Shown here: piece after piece, positions 56,557 to 64,000 of the stretch
How the letters are laid out: every line of letters begins with the position of its first letter
Position numbering within the stretch: the stretch's first letter is position 1
Source: Rhodocyclales bacterium
GTDB lineage: Bacteria > Pseudomonadota > Gammaproteobacteria > Burkholderiales > Rhodocyclaceae
Assembly: GCA_003105015.1 (NCBI GenBank)
Contig: PQAF01000028.1
Location: forward strand, 62,001-126,000
Direction of reading: 5' to 3'
DNA: 64,000 nt
The notes under the pieces: model-generated
Told to the model about the DNA's origin: nothing
Database searches by the model: none
Seen by the model: the letters and a program-made list of their open reading frames with translations, nothing else
Program-made: the position numbers and the translations under genes

Positions 56557-57272
56557 GCAGCCACCAATTTATTTCCGTCCAGCTTCGGCACGACCGCGTA
56601 GAGGCTCTTCTGCGCGGCGAAGTCGACCTCGCGGTCGAGGCGGCGCTCGAGCATCATGCGGCCGACGCGGGCGCGGCGCAGGCACTCGCCGGCCTCGCAC
56701 TTCGCGTGCAGCAGCATGGCGGCGAGGGCAGCGTCGGTGAACTCGTGTTCCTGCGGCAGCTGCGCGAACAGCGAGACCAGGTAGCCGGCGCCGTAGAAGT
56801 CTTCCAGGTTGAAATTGTCGGCCGAGCCGGAGCAGACGATGAGCACCGTCTCGTCGGCGTGGTGCGCGGCGATGTGCTTCACCACCGCCTCGCCGTTGAG
56901 GAGTGCCGCGGCGTAGACGTGGTCGGCCTCGCGCGACTTGGCGACCGCCACCGTGCCGTTGGTGGTGGAGTACACCAGCGTCTTGCCGGCGAGCGCTTCC
57001 TTGAGCAGGGCCAGCGGCGTCGGGTGCACGAAGCCGGGCAGGGTGTCGGCGTTGAGCTCGCCGGAGAGCACGCAGCGCTCTGCAGGATGGCGCGCCGCCT
57101 CGGCCTGCGCCGCCGCGCCGTCGAGCGTCGGGATCACCTCGGCAGCGCCGTGCGCCAGCGCGGCGACGATGCTGGAAGTGGCGAAGAGGATGTCGAGCAC
57201 GACCACCGTCTTGCCCGGCAGGCGCTGGGCGTCGAGCTCTTCCTTCTTCAGCAGGACGTGGATCTTCGCCAT
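56553..57272 (-). CDS. ComB-like (2-phosphosulfolactate phosphatase family) protein
   Basis: A 239-residue protein of the ComB family. VVVLDILFATSSIVAALAHG corresponds to the family's D-x-x-R-A-S/T-S/T block, but Phe stands where Arg is usual in my recollection. GELNADTLPGFVHPTPLAL and YSTTNGTVAVAKSREADHVY follow the family pattern. ComB removes phosphate from 2-phosphosulfolactate in coenzyme M or sulfolactate formation. The altered residue and the beta-oxidation setting (overlapping genes on both sides) suggest another reaction here. Confidence 0.75.
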   Translation of the reverse strand: MAKIHVLLKKEELDAQRLPGKTVVVLDILFATSSIVAALAHGAAEVIPTLDGAAAQAEAARHPAERCVLSGELNADTLPGFVHPTPLALLKEALAGKTLVYSTTNGTVAVAKSREADHVYAAALLNGEAVVKHIAAHHADETVLIVCSGSADNFNLEDFYGAGYLVSLFAQLPQEHEFTDAALAAMLLHAKCEAGECLRRARVGRMMLERRLDREVDFAAQKSLYAVVPKLDGNKLVAA

Positions 57273-57730
57273 CAGTGGCTGCGCCGCCGGAGCATGCCGT
57301 AGCCTTCCATCTGCATGACTTCCTCGTTGTGCTGGTTGAGCACCTCCCAGCGGTTGCGCACCAGGCCGATGTGCGGCTTGCTCTCCATCGGCCGCGCCTC
57401 CAGCGTGACGCAGCGCACGCGCAGGGTGTCGCCGGGGCGCACCGGCTTCAGCCAACGCAGGTTCTCCAGACCGGGCGAGCCGAGGCTGGCCGTCTCCAGC
57501 AGGTAGGCGTCGCAGGTCATGCGCATGCACAGGGCGCAGGTGTGCCAGCCGCTGGCGATGATGCCGCCGAACATCGAGTGCTTCGCCGCCTCCTCGTCGA
57601 TGTGGAAGGGCTGCGGGTCGAACTCCTTCGCGAAGCGGACGATCTCGTCCTGCGTCAGCGTGTAGCCGCCGAACTCGATGACCTTGCCGACGGGGAAGTC
57701 CTCCCAGTAGTACTTGAATTGCTTGCTCAT
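57272..57730 (-). CDS. MaoC-family dehydratase
   Basis: A 152-residue hot-dog protein beginning MSKQFKYYWEDFPVGKVIEFGGYTLTQDEI. FDPQPFHIDEEAAKHSMFGGIIASGWHT is the hydratase motif. RNRWEVLNQHNEEVMQMEGYGMLRRR resembles the MaoC-like proteins that act on (R)-3-hydroxyacyl-CoA. The stop and the next start overlap by one base (TGATG). It is different enough from the second MaoC to suggest separate substrates or a heteromer. Confidence 0.88.
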   Translation of the reverse strand: MSKQFKYYWEDFPVGKVIEFGGYTLTQDEIVRFAKEFDPQPFHIDEEAAKHSMFGGIIASGWHTCALCMRMTCDAYLLETASLGSPGLENLRWLKPVRPGDTLRVRCVTLEARPMESKPHIGLVRNRWEVLNQHNEEVMQMEGYGMLRRRSH

Positions 57731-57732
57731 GC

Positions 57733-58170
57733 TTAACCCTCTGACTCTTCTTTCGGTTTGATTTCCGGCACCACGGCGAAGACGGCGCTGGCGCGCAGGA
57801 TGCGGCGCTCGCCGACCTGCAGGTAGCAGTTGGCGTAGGCGAGGCGGTTGCCGATGCGCAGGACGTCGACATGCGCCTCGACCCAGTCGCCCGGATAGGC
57901 GCTTTCGATGAATTCGGTGGTCAGGCTCACCGTCACCATCGGCTGCGGCGGCTTGCGCGCGCTGTAGAGCACGGTGCCCAGCGCGCTGTCGGCGATGGTG
58001 ACGAGCATGCCGCCGTGCACGATGCCGCGCATGTTGGTGTGGCGCTCCTCGATGCGAATGCCGAGGACCGGCTTGCCGTCCGCCTTCTTGCAGTAGAGCG
58101 GGCCGTTCTGGCCGAGGAAGGGCCCGGTGTGCTCGATGGCCTTGAAGCCCTCGGGGATGTTCTCGCTCAT
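57733..58170 (-). CDS. PaaI-family acyl-CoA thioesterase
   Basis: A 145-residue hot-dog thioesterase: ERHTNMRGIVHGGMLVTIADSALG contains the HGG loop and catalytic Asp. VSLTTEFIESAYPGDWVEAHVDVLRIGNRLAYA matches the family. It releases CoA from stalled or aromatic acyl-CoA intermediates. It lies 2 nt upstream of the MaoC gene in the same operon. Confidence 0.9.
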   Translation of the reverse strand: MSENIPEGFKAIEHTGPFLGQNGPLYCKKADGKPVLGIRIEERHTNMRGIVHGGMLVTIADSALGTVLYSARKPPQPMVTVSLTTEFIESAYPGDWVEAHVDVLRIGNRLAYANCYLQVGERRILRASAVFAVVPEIKPKEESEG

Positions 58171-58216
58171 GGGTAGGCTACGCGTAGGGTTGAACGCATT
58201 TGTCCCCTCTCCCCGG

Positions 58217-58240
58217 CCCTCTCCCGCCAGCGGGAGAGGG
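58217..58240. repeat. CCCTCTCCCG hairpin repeat
   Basis: A perfect 10-bp inverted repeat with CCAG loop between the enoyl-CoA hydratase and thioesterase genes. A related copy pair lies at 59059-59152. Confidence 0.7.
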
Positions 58241-58272
58241 GGAACACCGTTGCGTGCATATCGCGCATTCTC

Positions 58273-59043
58273 CTAGCTGAACTTCGAGAAATCCGGCTTG
58301 CGCTTCTCGAGGAAGGCGCTGAAGGCCTCCTTCGCCGCCGGCGAGGCGAGCTGGCGCTTGAAGATTTCGCCCTCGTCCTGCATCGCCTGCGGCACGAGGG
58401 CGGCGACGGACTGCTTGAGCAGGCGCTTGGTCTCGCGCAGCGAGGCGGCGGGCAGGGTGGCGAGCTTCTGCGCGCGCTCCCGCGCGTGGGCGAACACCCC
58501 GGCGTCGGGCAGCACGGCGTTGGCCAGGCCCATCTCGTACGCCTTCGCGGCGCCGAAGGGCTCGCCGAAGAACAGCAGCTCGGCGGCGCGCGGGTGGCCG
58601 ACCAGGCGCGGCAGCAGCAGACTGGAGGCGGCCTCGGGGCACAGCGCCAGGTTCACGAAAGGCAGCTGGAAGCGGGCGTTCTCGCCGGCATAGACCAGGT
58701 CGCAGTGCAGCAGCAGGGTGGTGCCGACGCCGACGGCGTTGCCGGTGACGGCGGCAATCAGCGGTTTCGGCGCGGCGGCGATGTTGCGCAGGAAGCGGAA
58801 CACCGGGCGGTCCGGATCGTCGGCCGGGCCGTTGAGGAAGTCGGCGAGGTCGTTGCCGGCGGTGAACACCTCGGGCTGGCCGTGGATCAGCACGACGCGG
58901 ACGGCGTCCTCGCGCGCCGCGCGCTCGAGCGCGTCGGCCATGGCGGCGTACATCGGGCCGGTGAGGGCGTTCTTCTTCTCCGGCCGGCGCATCTCGATGC
59001 GCAGGACGCCGTCCTTCAGTTCGGTGACGATGTTCTCGCTCAT
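58273..59043 (-). CDS. Enoyl-CoA hydratase/isomerase
   Basis: A 256-residue crotonase-fold enzyme: LRIEMRRPEKKNALTGPMYAAMADAL, VFTAGNDLADFLNG (oxyanion region), KPLIAAVTGNAVGVGTTLLLHCDLVYAGENARFQLPFVNLALCPEAASSLLLPRLVG. Glu residues of classical hydratases are partly replaced (LALCPEAAS), so isomerase activity of the PaaG or ECI type is possible. It acts in the same beta-oxidation-like operon. Confidence 0.9.
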   Translation of the reverse strand: MSENIVTELKDGVLRIEMRRPEKKNALTGPMYAAMADALERAAREDAVRVVLIHGQPEVFTAGNDLADFLNGPADDPDRPVFRFLRNIAAAPKPLIAAVTGNAVGVGTTLLLHCDLVYAGENARFQLPFVNLALCPEAASSLLLPRLVGHPRAAELLFFGEPFGAAKAYEMGLANAVLPDAGVFAHARERAQKLATLPAASLRETKRLLKQSVAALVPQAMQDEGEIFKRQLASPAAKEAFSAFLEKRKPDFSKFS

Positions 59044-59058
59044 GTCAGATCTCCAAAT

Positions 59059-59152
59059 GTCCCCTCACCCCGGCCCTCTCCCCCGAGTCCGGGGGAGAGG
59101 GGGATTTCTGCTCCCTCGCCCCCGCAGGGGGAGAGGGTCGGGGTGAGGGGGG
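59059..59152. repeat. Paired GGGAGAGGG hairpin repeats
   Basis: A perfect 12-bp stem at 59074-59101 is nested in a larger inverted pair (CCCCTCACCCC with GGGGTGAGGGG). Non-coding spacer within the operon. Confidence 0.75.
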
Positions 59153-59157
59153 GAAGT

Positions 59158-60957
<1,800 letters not shown>

Positions 60958-60967
60958 GCCGGCCAGC

Positions 60968-61067
60968 CTCCCCCTTTGGAAAAGGGGGACGGGAGGGGGA
61001 TTTTTGGGCGGTGGTTGATGGACGGCTGCTGAAATCCCCCCTGGCCCCCCTTTTGCAAAGGGGGGAA
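60968..61067. repeat. Facing pair of CCCCCTTT/AAAGGGGG repeats
   Basis: Two inverted copies of the element also seen at 11050 and 21336 fill most of the gap between two acyl-CoA dehydrogenase genes. Confidence 0.75.
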
Positions 61068-61093
61068 TATGGCATTGGAGAAATCGATTCGCA

Positions 61094-62218
61094 TCACGCG
61101 GCCAACAAGGTGTCGCTGAACAACCCGAGGTGGTGGTCGGTGTTGCCGAAGGTGAGCTCGATCATGGTCAGGCGCTTGAAGTAGTGGCTGACGTTGAGCT
61201 CGTCCACCACGCCCATGCCGCCGTGCAGCTGCACCGCCTGCTGGCCGACGAAGCGCGCCTGCTGGCCGATGTAGGCCTTGGCGGCGGAGACCGCGCGGCG
61301 GCGCTCGGCGGCGTCGGACGAGTCGGCTTTCACCGCGGCCATCATGGCCATCGAGCGCGACTGCTCGGTGGCGATGACCATGTCCACCATGCGGTGCTGC
61401 AGCGCCTGGAAGCGGCCGATCGGCTGGCCGAACTGCTTGCGCGTCTTCAGGTATTCCAGCGTCGCCTCGTCCAGTGCGGCCATGATGCCGACGGCCTCGG
61501 CGCATAGCGCGGCGATGCCGTAGTCGAGCGCGCGTTCGATGGCCGGCAGGGCGCCGTCCTGTGCGCCGACCAGGGCGTCCTGGCCGACGGCGACGTTGTC
61601 GAGGCGCACCTCGGCGGCGCGGCCGCCGTCCTGGGTCATGGTGCTGCGCACGGTCACGCCCGCCGCCTTGCTGTCCACCAGGAACAGCGAGATACCTTTT
61701 CCGGTGTTCGCCGAGACGATCAGGGTGTCGGCGGCATTGCCGCCGAGCACCACGGCCTTGGCGCCGGAAATCTTCCAGCCGGCGCCGTCGGCCTTGGCCG
61801 CCGTGTCCACGCGACTGACTTCGTAGCGGGCGCCGCGTTCGTAGTGGGCCAGGGCCAGCATCCGCTCGCCGCCGGCGATGGCGGGGAGGATGGCTTCCTT
61901 CTGCGCGGCGCTGCCGGCGTCGCGGATGAGGTGGCCTGCGACGACCACCGTGGCGAGATAAGGCTCGAGCACGAGGCCGCGGCCGAAGGCTTCCATCGTC
62001 AGCATCGTGTCGACGGCGTTGCCGTTCAGTCCGCCGAAGTCCTCGGGGAAGGGCAGGGCCAGCAGGCCGAGGTCGGCGAACTGCTTCCAGTGCGCACGGC
62101 TGAAGCCCTCGGCGGATTTCGCCAGCGCGCGGCGCGCTTCGAACGGGTAGTCCTTGGCGATGTAGCGGGAGAGCGTGTCGCGCAGGGCGTTCTGTTCGTC
62201 GGTGTAGTTGAAGTCCAT
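61094..62218 (-). CDS. Acyl-CoA dehydrogenase, small-subunit type (second pair)
   Basis: A 374-residue paralogue of the protein at 3173-4261: MDFNYTDEQNALRDTLSRYIAKDYPFEARRALAKSAEGFSR, KTRKQFGQPIGRFQALQHRMVDM and QLHGGMGVVDELNVSHYFKRLTMIE. It partners the large subunit that starts the operon. A weak match to the dispersed repeat occurs at 61799-61822 (EVSRVDTA), but this fits normal family sequence. Confidence 0.9.
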   Translation of the reverse strand: MDFNYTDEQNALRDTLSRYIAKDYPFEARRALAKSAEGFSRAHWKQFADLGLLALPFPEDFGGLNGNAVDTMLTMEAFGRGLVLEPYLATVVVAGHLIRDAGSAAQKEAILPAIAGGERMLALAHYERGARYEVSRVDTAAKADGAGWKISGAKAVVLGGNAADTLIVSANTGKGISLFLVDSKAAGVTVRSTMTQDGGRAAEVRLDNVAVGQDALVGAQDGALPAIERALDYGIAALCAEAVGIMAALDEATLEYLKTRKQFGQPIGRFQALQHRMVDMVIATEQSRSMAMMAAVKADSSDAAERRRAVSAAKAYIGQQARFVGQQAVQLHGGMGVVDELNVSHYFKRLTMIELTFGNTDHHLGLFSDTLLAA

Positions 62219-62227
62219 TTGCTTATC

Positions 62228-63424
<1,197 letters not shown>

Positions 63425-63447
63425 GCGTTCGTTCCGTTTCGGGTTGC

Positions 63448-64000
63448 TTATTTCTTGGCGGCCTTGGCGGCGGCGTAGGCGTCCTGGGCCGCCTTGCGGT
63501 CGGCGTTCACCTTCTGCGCGTGGGGCCGCTCGCCGACCATCTTCAGGTAGGCCTTGGCCTCGGGCAGGAACTCGTCGATGAAGTCGCGGCCGTAGGCCTT
63601 CTTCGTCGCCATCGACATGAGCGGCAGGTGCACGAAGGCGGCGCAGTCGGCGTGGGTGAAGTCCTTGCCGCCGATGAACGGCTCGAAGCGCGCCAGGTGG
63701 GTCAGGCTGCGCACGCCCTTCTCCAGTTGCTGCTCGACTTCCTTCCTGGTCTCGTCGGAGACGCTGCCGCCGAAGAACACCTCGTAGTAGAGGCGGCGCG
63801 CCGGCAGTTCTAGGTGCAGCTCGATGTGCTCGATCAGCTCGCGGATGCGGGCGCGCTCGAAGGCGTCCTTCGGGTAGAGCGCCGGCTCGGGGTAGACGTC
63901 CTCGATGTACTCGGTGAGCACCTGCGACTCGGTGAGCACGCCGCGCTCGGTGCGCAGGAAGGGCACCTTGCCCATCGGCGAATCCTTGCGGAACTCCTCC
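63448..64000 (-). CDS. Glutathione S-transferase (partial, N-terminus outside window)
   Basis: At least 183 residues are visible; the frame stays open through the window edge (EEFRKDSPMGKVPFLRTERG). MGKVPFL and LTESQVLTEYIEDVYP are the GSH-site loop of the thioredoxin-like domain. The helical domain has DFTHADCAAFVHLPL and ends in a lysine/alanine tail. It lies 23 nt upstream of the acyl-CoA dehydrogenase pair, so it probably belongs to the same operon. Confidence 0.85.
   Translation of the reverse strand, partial: EEFRKDSPMGKVPFLRTERGVLTESQVLTEYIEDVYPEPALYPKDAFERARIRELIEHIELHLELPARRLYYEVFFGGSVSDETRKEVEQQLEKGVRSLTHLARFEPFIGGKDFTHADCAAFVHLPLMSMATKKAYGRDFIDEFLPEAKAYLKMVGERPHAQKVNADRKAAQDAYAAAKAAKK

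Noticed and set aside
61799..61822. REP-like repeat copy inside the second small-subunit acyl-CoA dehydrogenase
   Set aside because: It matches about 19 of 24 bases, but the encoded EVSRVDTA fits ordinary family sequence, so it is probably coincidental.

Overview
The window is GC-rich, densely coded chromosomal DNA. Its content suggests a betaproteobacterium with a large aromatic- and fatty-acid-degrading repertoire: a meta-cleavage protocatechuate cluster in the pmd/lig style, a TRAP transporter, paired acyl-CoA dehydrogenases and a YfcF-type glutathione transferase. The taxon is an inference from gene families; no rRNA, tRNA, plasmid origin, transposase or CRISPR array was recognised.

Layout. 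1-2040: end of a quinone oxidoreductase, a DsbA-family protein, a membrane protein and a cold-shock gene with a clear terminator. 2053-6430: alcohol dehydrogenase and a two-subunit acyl-CoA dehydrogenase pair, divergent from an IclR regulator. 6476-14283: fused membrane/spermidine-synthase-like protein, pentapeptide-repeat protein, FadD, YfcF, an MBL-fold protein and a sigma factor with a zinc anti-sigma-like partner. 14330-17070: lower-GC accessory island on the minus strand (zinc-finger/nuclease-like protein, a 53-codon membrane ORF, a stand-alone GT51 transglycosylase and a membrane-anchored partner).

17074-31857 is the metabolic centrepiece. A LysR regulator lies between two inverted copies of a 23-bp box. 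A long plus-strand run follows: cytoplasmic binding protein, ligJ, ligK, a dehydrogenase, ligI, ligA, ligB, ligC, TRAP transporter dctPQM, an aldo/keto reductase, a second LigA/LigB-like dioxygenase and pobA. Together these convert 4-hydroxybenzoate to protocatechuate, cleave the ring at 4,5 and carry the product to pyruvate and oxaloacetate. A decayed AraC gene follows pobA.

32262-35123: a PIN-toxin module with a perfect palindromic operator, then an integrase-less integron cassette array (three plus-strand cassettes, two 72-bp attC sites), flanked symmetrically by inverted dispersed repeats. 36153-44050: an envelope-modification locus (dgkA, YejM-like sulfatase, two-component system, cptA-like and eptA). 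Both enzyme units start from look-alike promoters carrying a shared box. 44112-55195: YlqF GTPase, copper TonB receptor, then signalling genes (REC-GAF-kinase, OprD-type porin, 1075-residue hybrid kinase, HD-GYP regulator). 55211-64000: a minus-strand beta-oxidation-like operon, including a second acyl-CoA dehydrogenase pair and an out-of-place ComB-family protein.

Across the window runs a 24-bp REP-like repeat (AAAGTCAGTCCCCG, four variable bases, ACGGCG). It is found both between genes and read in frame inside several coding sequences.
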